Shown: positions 17,530 to 25,326 of the stretch, piece by piece
Layout of the letters: each line of letters opens with the position of its first letter
Position numbering within the stretch: the stretch's first letter is position 1
From: CAYHOI01 sp964358175
GTDB lineage: Bacteria > Margulisbacteria > Riflemargulisbacteria > GWF2-35-9
Assembly: GCA_964358175.1 (NCBI GenBank)
Contig: CAYHOI010000016.1
Span: 1 to 25,355, forward strand
DNA: 25,355 nucleotides
Direction: 5' to 3'
The notes under the pieces: model-generated
Seen by the model: the letters and a program-made list of their open reading frames with translations, nothing else
Database searches by the model: none
What the model was told of the DNA's origin: nothing
Translations under genes and position numbers: made by a program

Positions 17530-17560
17530 ATTATACTTCATATGTTTACGTGGAACATAT
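17530..17560 (-). promoter_or_regulatory. Promoter and inverted-repeat operator of the toxin-antitoxin module
   Basis: A perfect -10 box TATAAT lies at 17535-17530, shortly before GGAGGT of the antitoxin. The spacer region holds a perfect 7-bp inverted repeat, ATATGTT (17560-17554) and AACATAT (17546-17540), with seven bases between. The + strand core TGTTTACGTGGAACA equals a parS site with one base missing. A second TATAAT lies at 17573-17568. No good -35 box is visible. Confidence 0.65.
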
Positions 17561-17619
17561 ACAGAAAATTATAGCACACCCAAAAACCTAATATACTGAA
17601 AAAGAATAACGCGAAGGAA

Positions 17620-17654
17620 TCAAGGGGGATGCGTATACCACATCGCCCCCCTGA
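17620..17654 (-). terminator. Hairpin downstream of the chemotaxis gene
   Basis: On the - strand, TCAGGGGGG pairs with CCCCCTTGA. After a CG bulge, ATGTG pairs with CGCAT, with loop GTATA. The hairpin begins about 11 bases after the stop of the chemotaxis gene. No T-run follows directly (the first is about 20 bases on), so it may stabilise the mRNA 3' end rather than terminate on its own. Confidence 0.45.
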
Positions 17655-17664
17655 ACAAACCCTT

Positions 17665-20433
17665 TTAGACCTTAAAGGCCTCAAGCTGAACCTTCGTCTG
17701 CTCCGCAATATCGGACAAGTTCACCATAATATTACCTAGTTCAGCTGCCGCTGACGCATTCCCCTCACCAAGGTTCCTCAATTTGCCAACGTCATCATTC
17801 ACCTCTTGCATCGACGCAGCCGATTCTTCCATCGCAGCGGCAATTCGTGCCAGCATTTCATCTGTGGTCGTCGCTGAACCGATCACCTTTTTCATCCCCG
17901 TGCCCACATCCGACGATACGGACACGCCCTGCTCAACGGCTGTCACCGCCTGGCTGACCAACTCACTGATTTCAAGCGCGGATGACGCAGACGATTCAGC
18001 AAGCTTTCGAACCTCCTCCGCGACCACTGCGAATCCTTTTCCGCTCTCACCCGCTCTCGCGGCCTCAATCGCTGCGTTGAGAGACAGAAGATTGGTTTGA
18101 CTCGCGATCCCGCTGATCACTTTGGTAATGGATGAGATCTTTTGGCTGTTCTCCTCAATCTTCTTCATCACTTCGCTCATTCTGTCCATATCCGCCGAAC
18201 TCTTACCAATAATTTCGGCCGTCTCTCTCGCACTTTGACTTGCCATCTCCGTATTTTTCCCGACTTCTACCACTGCGCCTGTTGTCTGTGTAATGGCGGA
18301 AAGAATACTTTCGATATAGGTCAACTGCTCCCCAGAGCTAGCCTTTACCTGATCCACAGATGCACTGCTCTCATGAGTCGCAGCTGCCACTTGTGAGGCT
18401 CCCAAGTCAATATCTTTAATGGTCTTAGAGAGTTCCTGCACGGTACGGTTGATATTGCTCTTGAGTTGATCCAGCTGTCCACGAGCTTCTACCGACACTC
18501 TCTTGCTCAGATCATTGCTTGCCATCGCCGAAACGATATTGTTGATATTGGCCACAATTGCCTCCAACGACGCCAGTGCGCTATTGACGGGAGCCACAAT
18601 GACATCAAAAGCCTGAAGAGACATCCTCTTGTCAAAGTTTCCCTCATTCAAAGCGGACATGGCGTCCGAAAGTTCCTGCATCGAAAAGCGAAGGGTCTTT
18701 AACGAAGCATTAATGTTGCTCTTGAGCGCACCCAGATCACCTTTAAGATCCACTTCAACCTGGTGGGAGAAATCCCCCTCAGCCACCTTGCTCATCACAC
18801 GGGTAATATCTTTGATCGCATTCTGACTCATTTGAATCAACGAGTTAAAGGCCGTGCCGATTTTGCCAACTTCATCATCACGCTCTACCTTAACCCGCTT
18901 GGAAAAGTCACCCGTTTGCTCAATATCCAGCACTGCTTTGACCATTTTATCCAGAGAACCAATAACCAATGTAAACATTCGACGCCCGATGAAAGCAAGA
19001 ATCAGAAGGATGGTTACACCCGCTACAATATTGACCAAAATGGTCAGATTAATCAACTGGGTAATTCCCTTAACACCTCGCTCCTGAGAGAGGGCAGAAA
19101 TTGTAATATTTTGTTTACCTTGAGCGGTCAATGCAGCTACTTTGGAGACCATGTCTGCCTGTAGACCCTGTACTTCTTGTTTAATATTGAACTCTCCTTG
19201 TTTTGAATCCACGATACCACCACTCATCAAAAGCTGACCATTAACGCCCTTTATCAGCGCAACGGTTTTATTGAAAATGGTGACAGCCTCTTTATCGTCA
19301 AATTTAACCAACTGTCCCTCTAGGACTTTTATCGTAGCGTTCAAACGAGCAAAGGTTGAAACAATCTGACCTCGAATACGACCAAGTTCGTCCGATGAAG
19401 TCGCCGAGAAAATCTGGGCAGTCAAACTATCGATCATTTTGGCCGATACCCCTAATTGGTAGCTACTCATCACGACACCCGTTGCCTCTTTTGAAGACCC
19501 CAAGCTTTCATCCTGTGATTGCTTAGCATTCGCAGCTTCGATAGAAATCCCTGGCAGCTTTTCTGAGATCGCATCTTTTATCGATACAAAATGACCTTTC
19601 ACCTCGGCAGTAAGTCGTTGAATGTTCTCTCTTTTTTCAGCATCTTCAGCTTCAAGCAAGGCTTCCTTGAGCAAAATAATCTGTTTCCACTTGACCTGTG
19701 CGTCATTCAGATCGGACTGCATTCCAGGAATCTCCCCTACGCCTTGAAACTTAAGCATCTTACTCATATTGCTATTGACTTTCCCTTTGAGTGAATTGGC
19801 TTTACTTTTTTCTGCCGCAGCTTCGAAAGCAACCACATCTCCAGCTACCTGTTCACATCGCCCTCTAATGGCATCAAACTCTGTTTTTTTGGTTTGCAAG
19901 TCACCAGCTTTTTTATAGAAATCACTGAAGGAGGATGAATAATTTCCTTCCAGGGTATTCATATTCGAATTGAGCACCTTCAACTGAGCCTCAACACCTG
20001 CGAGCGATCTCATAATATTTTGACGTGCACCATTCATCGATTCTTCAGACTTCAAACGTCTTTCCGTAATCGGAATTACTTTTTGCGCGATCTCCCCCAA
20101 TTGAAACGTAACGCTTTCTCTTTTTCCTGCCAATTTCGCCAGCTCATCCTCTTTTATTTTTAAATGATCCTGAGCTTGTTGAAGCTCCGATTTCTGCTCA
20201 CCCATACGTGAGGCCTCCACGGTACCGAATTCTAGGATTTCCTTCACCACTTGCTCCGTCGCAAGCTGGTATTCCACGGTCTTCATCTGATAGGGTGCTG
20301 TTGTTTTCAGTAAAAGTTGCATCCTCAGCTGAATAAATAGCGTTCCTGCCACACTGAGAATAATCAGTGCTGAAAGAATCACCCCCAGAATAAGCCCCCA
20401 ACTGAGTAACTGCGCCTTAATTGTCTTTTGCAT
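17665..20433 (-). CDS. Methyl-accepting chemotaxis protein with multiple HAMP units
   Basis: This 922-aa membrane receptor signals to CheA/CheW. Helix TM1 spans about 12-34. A large extracytoplasmic, largely helical sensor region runs about 36-460 and matches no domain I recognise. TM2 is at about 461-485. HAMP or HAMP-like units follow at about 485-535 (TGDFSKRVKVERDDEVG), 543-580 (EGDFSHQVEVDLKGDLG), 590-625 (EGNFDKRMSL) and 633-670 (SNDLSKRVSVEARGQLD). The methyl-accepting coiled coil covers about 690-915, with the hairpin tip IASQTNLLSLNAAIEAARAGE at 776-796. No CheW-tether pentapeptide is seen. GAAGGAGG lies seven bases before ATG 20433. A secreted NIT-like protein gene lies upstream on the same strand, separated by a terminator and a hairpin element. 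Confidence 0.93.
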   Translation of the reverse strand: MQKTIKAQLLSWGLILGVILSALIILSVAGTLFIQLRMQLLLKTTAPYQMKTVEYQLATEQVVKEILEFGTVEASRMGEQKSELQQAQDHLKIKEDELAKLAGKRESVTFQLGEIAQKVIPITERRLKSEESMNGARQNIMRSLAGVEAQLKVLNSNMNTLEGNYSSSFSDFYKKAGDLQTKKTEFDAIRGRCEQVAGDVVAFEAAAEKSKANSLKGKVNSNMSKMLKFQGVGEIPGMQSDLNDAQVKWKQIILLKEALLEAEDAEKRENIQRLTAEVKGHFVSIKDAISEKLPGISIEAANAKQSQDESLGSSKEATGVVMSSYQLGVSAKMIDSLTAQIFSATSSDELGRIRGQIVSTFARLNATIKVLEGQLVKFDDKEAVTIFNKTVALIKGVNGQLLMSGGIVDSKQGEFNIKQEVQGLQADMVSKVAALTAQGKQNITISALSQERGVKGITQLINLTILVNIVAGVTILLILAFIGRRMFTLVIGSLDKMVKAVLDIEQTGDFSKRVKVERDDEVGKIGTAFNSLIQMSQNAIKDITRVMSKVAEGDFSHQVEVDLKGDLGALKSNINASLKTLRFSMQELSDAMSALNEGNFDKRMSLQAFDVIVAPVNSALASLEAIVANINNIVSAMASNDLSKRVSVEARGQLDQLKSNINRTVQELSKTIKDIDLGASQVAAATHESSASVDQVKASSGEQLTYIESILSAITQTTGAVVEVGKNTEMASQSARETAEIIGKSSADMDRMSEVMKKIEENSQKISSITKVISGIASQTNLLSLNAAIEAARAGESGKGFAVVAEEVRKLAESSASSALEISELVSQAVTAVEQGVSVSSDVGTGMKKVIGSATTTDEMLARIAAAMEESAASMQEVNDDVGKLRNLGEGNASAAAELGNIMVNLSDIAEQTKVQLEAFKV

Positions 20434-20468
20434 TCTTCTTCCTCCTTCAAAAAATTAATCTCAAGGAC

Positions 20469-20498
20469 ATCTTACGTGACAAAGTGGAACTTGATCAA
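20469..20498 (-). promoter_or_regulatory. Candidate promoter of the chemotaxis gene
   Basis: On the - strand, TTGATC (20498-20493) and TAAGAT (20474-20469) are 18 bases apart. Each matches the sigma70 consensus at four of six positions. This leaves a leader of about 30 bases with the strong GGAGG. It lies between the hairpin element and the gene. Weak evidence. Confidence 0.3.
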
Positions 20499-20528
20499 TA
20501 CTTTTTGATTTTTTTTATGAATTGTTTT

Positions 20529-20733
20529 CTCACCTTACGCAGTGACTTAAATTCCATTCAAATTCCGCCTCTCTCTGTCGCTTTGCGACATCTCTCTCCG
20601 TTTACGGAGAAAGAAAACCTCCTTGTAGAGGCCTTCTCCACGGGTGGAGAGGGCTGTCCGAAGGACTGGGTGAGGCGAAAGCGGGTGGAGTAAGGTGAGT
20701 CCATTATTAGAATTGCTGACTGCGTAAGGTGAG
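20529..20733. repeat. 205-bp MITE-like element: serial hairpins with 15-bp terminal inverted repeats
   Basis: The ends are a perfect 15-bp inverted repeat: CTCACCTTACGCAGT at 20529-20543 and its complement at 20719-20733. Inside lie at least five small hairpins: GTCGC/GCGAC (20577-20589), TCTCCG/CGGAGA (20595-20610), CCTC/GAGG (20618-20631), TCTCCA/TGGAGA (20635-20650) and GTCC/GGAC (20656-20666). GTAAGGTGAGT occurs again at 20690-20700. No plausible gene or clear target duplication is present. It fills most of the 385-base gap at 20434-20818. A partial relative lies at 37-54. Confidence 0.6.
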
Positions 20734-20762
20734 TTATTTTTGTAGGGAAAGATTGTGGAGCG

Positions 20763-20808
20763 CAAAAAACAAACCCCATTCATGCACTCTTCTGAGTACA
20801 TGAATGGG
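20763..20808 (-). terminator. Intrinsic terminator of the NIT-like gene
   Basis: On the - strand, CCCATTCATG (20808-20799) pairs perfectly with CATGAATGGG (20784-20775). ACTC/GAGT extends the stem inside, with loop AGAA. The T-rich tract GTTTGTTTTTT follows. It starts about ten bases after the stop codon and should largely separate this gene from the chemotaxis gene downstream. Confidence 0.9.
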
Positions 20809-20818
20809 CATCAAAACC

Positions 20819-21658
20819 TTACTTCGCTGCTGAAATCAGAAACTTAATGGACTCATCATCCGCCTTTTTGAGACCATTGATGACATTCGTGATTTTCAAG
20901 AACCATGTCTGTGAATTTACGCCAAAGTCCCCAGTCGCGGCCTTAGCGATGATCGCGACTCTCATTTTCTTGACTTCCGTCATATCCGGACCATCCAGAG
21001 TTTCTTTAACAATTCTCATAGCTTCTTTGCTTGCGTTTGGATTCGCATTAAAATCGGCTATGGATGTTTTCTGGGCGTCTAGTATCTTGTTCCACGCTGT
21101 CATCGTCGCCTCGTCGATAGGCTTATTGAGTCCCAGCATCCCCAGCACAAACGCACGACCTCTCCCAAAATTCTCCTTCGCAGTAACTAGGCTCACGTGA
21201 GCCGCTACTGAACCTGCCAGAGTGGCATCACTAATCGTCTTTGCAACATCTTCTCTGATGATACGAATCCATTCAGCATTGGCTTCTGAAAATTTCGCAT
21301 TGGAATCCTTGGCAAGAATTGAAAAATCATCGACCTTGTCGCGATTCGCGATCATTTCATCCATGATCTTGGCTGACTTCTCAGAAAGTTCAATGCCGGA
21401 TTCTTCCGCGCTTGCCTTCACTTTGTCATAAGCGGTATCCACGAAATCTCTCTGCTCGGTGAGTAGCTGAGGCTTGACCTTGTCCCCAATCGTCTTGGCG
21501 GAAACACCACGTTCCAGCTGAAGACCATGCACCAATCCGTCAATAGCTGAGATCAACTTCACTTTTGAGGTATTGCTCGCGCAAAACGAGAAACTCATCA
21601 GCGTGCTTACGGCCATAAAGACCAGCAAGCCTTTCTTCATTAATTGTTTAATATTCAT
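20819..21658 (-). CDS. Secreted NIT-domain-like sensory protein
   Basis: This 279-aa protein has a signal peptide at about 1-26 (MNIKQLMKKGLLVFMAVSTL, then MSFSFC-A). Cys26 might be lipidated, but the lipobox is poor. The mature part is all helical. LQLERGVSAKTI at 47-58, TEQRDFVDTAYDKV near 67-80 and VTAKENFGRGRAFVLGML near 159-176 match the NIT nitrate/nitrite-sensing domain pattern (ERGLS, QR-x-D, KE-x-GRERA). NIT domains are normally built into chemoreceptors or kinases; here one is a separate exported protein next to a chemoreceptor gene. It could be a periplasmic partner for that receptor. Ligand binding is inference. AAGGAGG lies about six bases before the ATG, and a strong terminator follows the stop. 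Confidence 0.65.
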   Translation of the reverse strand: MNIKQLMKKGLLVFMAVSTLMSFSFCASNTSKVKLISAIDGLVHGLQLERGVSAKTIGDKVKPQLLTEQRDFVDTAYDKVKASAEESGIELSEKSAKIMDEMIANRDKVDDFSILAKDSNAKFSEANAEWIRIIREDVAKTISDATLAGSVAAHVSLVTAKENFGRGRAFVLGMLGLNKPIDEATMTAWNKILDAQKTSIADFNANPNASKEAMRIVKETLDGPDMTEVKKMRVAIIAKAATGDFGVNSQTWFLKITNVINGLKKADDESIKFLISAAK

Positions 21659-21770
21659 TCTATCCTCCTTATGATTTTCTCAAAAACATCCTGCCATTAT
21701 TTTCTATTCTCACCCCCTTGACGTATTCCCTTCAATTTTTCGTCCAATTACTATTGTTACCCGATATTCA

Positions 21771-22550
21771 TCAATTTTGCAACGTGTTTTGAGAAAATTT
21801 ATTCATGGCATAAAGAAGAATTCCAGACGAGACTGAAACATTAAGCGACTCCATTTCAGGAAAATGCTCGATTCGCAAAAAAACATCCGAAAGGGCTTCG
21901 ATCTGCGGGCTGACACCCTGTGCCTCACTTCCTAATACCAGACAAAACAGAGACGGAAACTTAAACTGACTGACCTCCTGCGCCTCTCTGGGACGAGTAC
22001 TCAGGATCGGCATTTTAGCTTTTAACTTGGCAAAAAGCGATCGATCTTTATCGTGGAACAGATTCACTTTGAAAATAGCATCCTTCATCGCACTAATGGC
22101 TTTGGGATTATAGACATCGACGCAATCCTCATCAACCACAATATTCTTCATTCTAAAGGCAAGAGCCGTTCGAAAGATGGTGCCAAGGTTTCCTGGATCG
22201 CTGATCCCATTCAGATAGAGAACGGCTCCCTCGGGTTCAAATCGCTGAGAGGATTTAGGATAAACCGCATAAATTCCAGAGGGGGTGTCCTGCGTCGAGA
22301 GGCTTCGGCTTACGGCTACACTGACGATGTGGGTCTTGCTGACTGTTGCAAGGATCTGCTCGATTCGTGGATCTTTTTTTTCAATCCATTCCTCACTCAC
22401 AAATAATTCAGTCGGACAAAACCCTTCCCTCACCGCAGAATCTATGGTGATCAGATTCTCGACCATGAACTTGCCCAGAATATCTCGAAATTTCCGATGG
22501 TGTAATTTTCGAAAACTTTTTACCGATTCATTATCCTTGCTCAGGATCAT
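21771..22550 (-). CDS. SpoU/TrmH-family RNA 2'-O-methyltransferase
   Basis: This 259-aa S-adenosylmethionine-dependent enzyme modifies rRNA or tRNA ribose. The SPOUT knot motifs are all present: DPGNLGTIFRTA (about 118-129), LGSEAQG (about 206-212) and ESLNVSVSSGILLY (about 234-247). The N-terminal SKDNESVKSFRKLHHRKFRD is the SpoU substrate-binding region, as in RlmB-type proteins. I start at ATG 22550, with GAGG nine bases upstream. TTG 22565 would add five residues but has no ribosome site. It begins 11 bases after the DEAD-box helicase gene, so the two are probably one operon acting on rRNA. The exact target nucleotide cannot be read from the sequence. Confidence 0.9.
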   Translation of the reverse strand: MILSKDNESVKSFRKLHHRKFRDILGKFMVENLITIDSAVREGFCPTELFVSEEWIEKKDPRIEQILATVSKTHIVSVAVSRSLSTQDTPSGIYAVYPKSSQRFEPEGAVLYLNGISDPGNLGTIFRTALAFRMKNIVVDEDCVDVYNPKAISAMKDAIFKVNLFHDKDRSLFAKLKAKMPILSTRPREAQEVSQFKFPSLFCLVLGSEAQGVSPQIEALSDVFLRIEHFPEMESLNVSVSSGILLYAMNKFSQNTLQN

Positions 22551-22561
22551 TTTCGAAATCC

Positions 22562-23968
22562 TCAACGGGGTCTATAGTTTGAGCCTCTCTGATTCCTCCA
22601 GGGAGTCGAAGGACGATTGCCCTGGTACGAAGGCGCAGGAGAAACAGACAAGTCTGCCCCGGCGTCAAACCCTTTGCTTTCTTTTTCCATCGCAATTTTC
22701 ATGAGCGCAGCGGCAATATCGAGAGAAGAATAATCCTCTTCCATCATGACTTCAACCTCAGCGATGAACTTGCCCAAATGGCCGGCCGTTATGGTCTCTC
22801 TGATCTTACTGCAAAAGACCGCGAGGCGGGTCGCTTCTACTTCATCCAGCGTCGGTAATGCCAAACGTTGTATCTGAACGCCCTGGTTTCGCTCAATGCG
22901 CTTGAGCTGAGTGAACTCTCGTCCCGTGACAAAGGAAAAAGCCATTCCGGATTGTCCCGCACGAGCTGTTCGTCCGGTTCGGTGAATGTAATCTTCGTCA
23001 TCTCTGGGTAAATCATAATTAAAAACGGCCTCAATGCCTTTTACGTCAATGCCTCTGCCGGCCACATCAGTGGCGACCAAAATCTCAACCGTACCTTTTC
23101 GAAATCCATTCATCACCTTGTCCCGTATAGTCTGGCTCATGTCTCCATGCAACCCATCGGCAAAAAATCCCCGTCCCTTCAGAGTTTCCACGAGGTAATC
23201 CACCTGGCTTTTGGTATTACAAAAGACCAACGCCAGCTTAATGCTGTGCAAATCCAGCAAACGCGCCAACACTTCAGGCTTGCTTCGCTCAGACACTTCC
23301 AGATACATCTGCTTGATTTTGGGAGTACTCAGCTTCTTCTGAATAACATTAACCAATACAGGCTCGCGCTGGAACTTTTTCGTAATATCCAGAATCTGCC
23401 GAGCCATTGTGGCGGAGAAAAGAATCGTCTGACGGTCTGCTGGCGTCTGGCTGAGAATCTCTTTGATATCGTCCAGAAAACCCATATCGAGCATTTCGTC
23501 TGCCTCATCCAGAACAACCATCTTCAGAGTTCCCACCTTCAGCGACTTGCGTCGCAGATGATCCATCGTCCGGCCTGGTGTGCCCACAACGACTTGAGGG
23601 TGATTGGTGAGAAGTCGCAGTTGGCGATCAATTGGTTGCCCCCCATAGACAGGGACAACGCTAAACCCAGGAAGATACTTCAGTAGCTTCTGAAATGCCT
23701 CAGCCACCTGTACCACAAGCTCTCGCGTCGGGCAAAGCACCAAAGCCTGGGTTTCTCGCTTCTGAGCCGTTAGTCGCTCGATCACAGGGATAGCAAATGC
23801 GGCTGTTTTACCAGAGCCGGTCTCGGCCTGACCCACCAAATCTGAACCTTTGAGTAGAATAGGGATGGCCTCAGACTGGATCGGAGACGCTTCTTCAAAG
23901 CCAAGGTCACGGATTGCTTTTAAAACATTTTCGGACAAATTCAATTCTGAAAACAGCTTCTTATTCAT
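22562..23968 (-). CDS. DEAD-box ATP-dependent RNA helicase
   Basis: This 468-aa helicase probably acts in ribosome assembly or RNA decay. Its motifs in order are the Q motif (Phe6 to Gln31), AETGSGKT (48-55), PTREL (80-84), TPGR (130-133), DEAD (154-157), SAT (185-187), ATDVAGRGID (299-308) and HRTGRTARAG (329-338). After the two RecA-like domains, a C-terminal extension (about 370-440) ends in an Arg/Gly/Asn/Pro-rich tail like the CshA and DeaD RNA-binding tails. The family member cannot be fixed. The ATG at 23968 has GAGG about ten bases upstream. The gene is divergent from the AAA ATPase gene, and the SpoU-type methylase follows it. Confidence 0.93.
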   Translation of the reverse strand: MNKKLFSELNLSENVLKAIRDLGFEEASPIQSEAIPILLKGSDLVGQAETGSGKTAAFAIPVIERLTAQKRETQALVLCPTRELVVQVAEAFQKLLKYLPGFSVVPVYGGQPIDRQLRLLTNHPQVVVGTPGRTMDHLRRKSLKVGTLKMVVLDEADEMLDMGFLDDIKEILSQTPADRQTILFSATMARQILDITKKFQREPVLVNVIQKKLSTPKIKQMYLEVSERSKPEVLARLLDLHSIKLALVFCNTKSQVDYLVETLKGRGFFADGLHGDMSQTIRDKVMNGFRKGTVEILVATDVAGRGIDVKGIEAVFNYDLPRDDEDYIHRTGRTARAGQSGMAFSFVTGREFTQLKRIERNQGVQIQRLALPTLDEVEATRLAVFCSKIRETITAGHLGKFIAEVEVMMEEDYSSLDIAAALMKIAMEKESKGFDAGADLSVSPAPSYQGNRPSTPWRNQRGSNYRPR

Positions 23969-24066
23969 AAACGGGGTTCCTCACATTCATCATTTTTATT
24001 TCGCAGAAAACTCATTGTCCTCTGATTTGGTGGATTTGGCAATCAACAAGAATTGGCAGCCACGAA

Positions 24067-24113
24067 TCTGTACAGTTTTATATATTGACATATAAAACTG
24101 TACAGACTATCCT
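24067..24113 (+). promoter_or_regulatory. Palindromic promoter of the AAA ATPase gene
   Basis: A perfect 17-bp inverted repeat, TCTGTACAGTTTTATAT (24067-24083) and its complement (24090-24106), has a six-base spacer. TTGACA (24085-24090) occupies the centre as a -35 box. TATCCT lies 17 bases on, at 24108-24113, as a -10 box. The predicted start is at about 24120 and the ATG is at 24122. A dimeric regulator on the arms would block RNA polymerase. Confidence 0.65.
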
Positions 24114-24121
24114 GGGAAAAT

Positions 24122-25300
24122 ATGATCCAGCGAGCAATAAGCAGTAGTGTATTAACGGATGCGGGGAAATACCCCGTCATCTCCCTCGTGGGTTGTCGTC
24201 AATCAGGAAAAACTACACTTGCAAAAATGCTGTTTTCCGAAAAGCGATATACCAACTTAGAAAATCCGGAAGATCGGGAGTATGCTTTAAGTGATCCAAA
24301 AAGTTTTCTCACTCAATCCTCAACGGGTATGATCATTGATGAGGCGCAAACCGTGCCAGAACTCTTTTCATATATTCAAGTTATTTCAGATGAAATCAAT
24401 AAGCCTGGATACTATATTCTAACGGGCTCAAACAATTTCAGCCTCATGGAGTCTATTTCTCAGTCTTTGGCAGGACGTATTAGCAATTTTACGCTACTAC
24501 CCTTCAGCAAAGCGGAAATCGATAATACCCCGTTGCAAATGCATTCGCTACCGGAACACATCATAAAAGGGTTTTTCCCTCGTCTACATCAGGAGCACAT
24601 TGAACCCAACGGATTTTATCTAAATTACGTCCAGACCTATCTTGAACGGGATGTTCGAAAGATCAAAAACATTACCAATCTTTCAACGTTTCAACGGTTC
24701 ATTACTTTATGTGCCGGAAGAGTTGGTCAACTCCTAAACATTTCCAGCCTGGCAGATGATTGCGATATCAGCTTTCACACAGCGGCTTCTTGGTTATCCC
24801 TTCTTGAAACCAGCTACATTATCTATTTACTAAAACCGTACCATAAGAGCTTCAATAAACGCTTGACCAAGATGCCTAAACTCTATTTTTATGATACAGG
24901 ATTGCTGTGTACTCTGTTAAAAGTCCACAATGAAGATACGCTTAACACACACCCATTCAAGGGGAATATCTTTGAAAACTTCATTATCTCCGAATTAACA
25001 AAGTGGAAATATCATGGCTCCCGAATTTATGACCTTTACTTCTGGCGCGATAATCACGGTTTAGAAGTAGATTGTATCCTCGAAATTGATCATTCGCGCC
25101 AAATACCAATAGAAATAAAATCGAGTAGCACTATTAAATCGGAGCATTTTAAGTCTATCGAAAAATACAACATCCTTTCTTCTCAATCCCCGGTTCACTC
25201 CCATTTAATTTATGGCGGGGAAGCAAATCAAACAAGAAGTATCTGCAACGTCAATTCATGGAGAGTAGTAGGAACTAACATTAAAACCTTGTTTGAATGA
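24122..25300 (+). CDS. AAA_14/DUF4143-family ATPase
   Basis: This 392-aa protein has an AAA+ domain with Walker A GCRQSGKT (24-31), Walker B MIIDEAQ (70-76), a sensor-like ILTGSNN (99-105) and an SLAGR arginine (115-119). The C-terminal DUF4143 part ends in a PD-(D/E)xK-like site: Glu315-Val-Asp317 and IEIKSS at 330-335. Genes of this family are common, often present in many copies and apparently mobile; their cellular role is not established. The start has no Shine-Dalgarno sequence and lies about two bases after the predicted transcript start, so leaderless translation is likely. It is divergent from the helicase gene. The 27-bp repeat begins on the last base of its stop codon. Confidence 0.88.
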   Translation: MIQRAISSSVLTDAGKYPVISLVGCRQSGKTTLAKMLFSEKRYTNLENPEDREYALSDPKSFLTQSSTGMIIDEAQTVPELFSYIQVISDEINKPGYYILTGSNNFSLMESISQSLAGRISNFTLLPFSKAEIDNTPLQMHSLPEHIIKGFFPRLHQEHIEPNGFYLNYVQTYLERDVRKIKNITNLSTFQRFITLCAGRVGQLLNISSLADDCDISFHTAASWLSLLETSYIIYLLKPYHKSFNKRLTKMPKLYFYDTGLLCTLLKVHNEDTLNTHPFKGNIFENFIISELTKWKYHGSRIYDLYFWRDNHGLEVDCILEIDHSRQIPIEIKSSSTIKSEHFKSIEKYNILSSQSPVHSHLIYGGEANQTRSICNVNSWRVVGTNIKTLFE

Positions 25301-25326
25301 TATACTCTACTAAAATTGGTTTTCGG
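25300..25326 (+). repeat. 27-bp degenerate direct repeat, copy 2
   Basis: It starts with ATATACTC and ends with AATTGGTTTTCGG, like 198-224. It lies immediately after the AAA ATPase gene, perhaps in the leader of the next gene beyond the window. Nothing else is recognisable in the last 30 bases. Confidence 0.4.

Noticed and set aside
20547..20801. Small proteins in both strands of the hairpin element
   Set aside because: The reading frames consist of translated palindromes, lack ribosome sites and cross the terminator.
21190..21203. Perfect 14-bp palindrome GGCTCACGTGAGCC as a third parS-like site
   Set aside because: It shares only the CACGTG core region with parS. The outer GTT/AAC arms are absent and it lies inside a coding sequence, so chance or codon use is the simpler reading.
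21690..21706. Sigma54-type promoter before the NIT-like gene (TGGCAGG on the - strand)
   Set aside because: The -24 part fits, but the required GC of the -12 element is missing.
23147..23686. 179-aa reading frame opposite the DEAD-box helicase
   Set aside because: Antisense to a clearly conserved gene, with no ribosome site and no recognisable motif.
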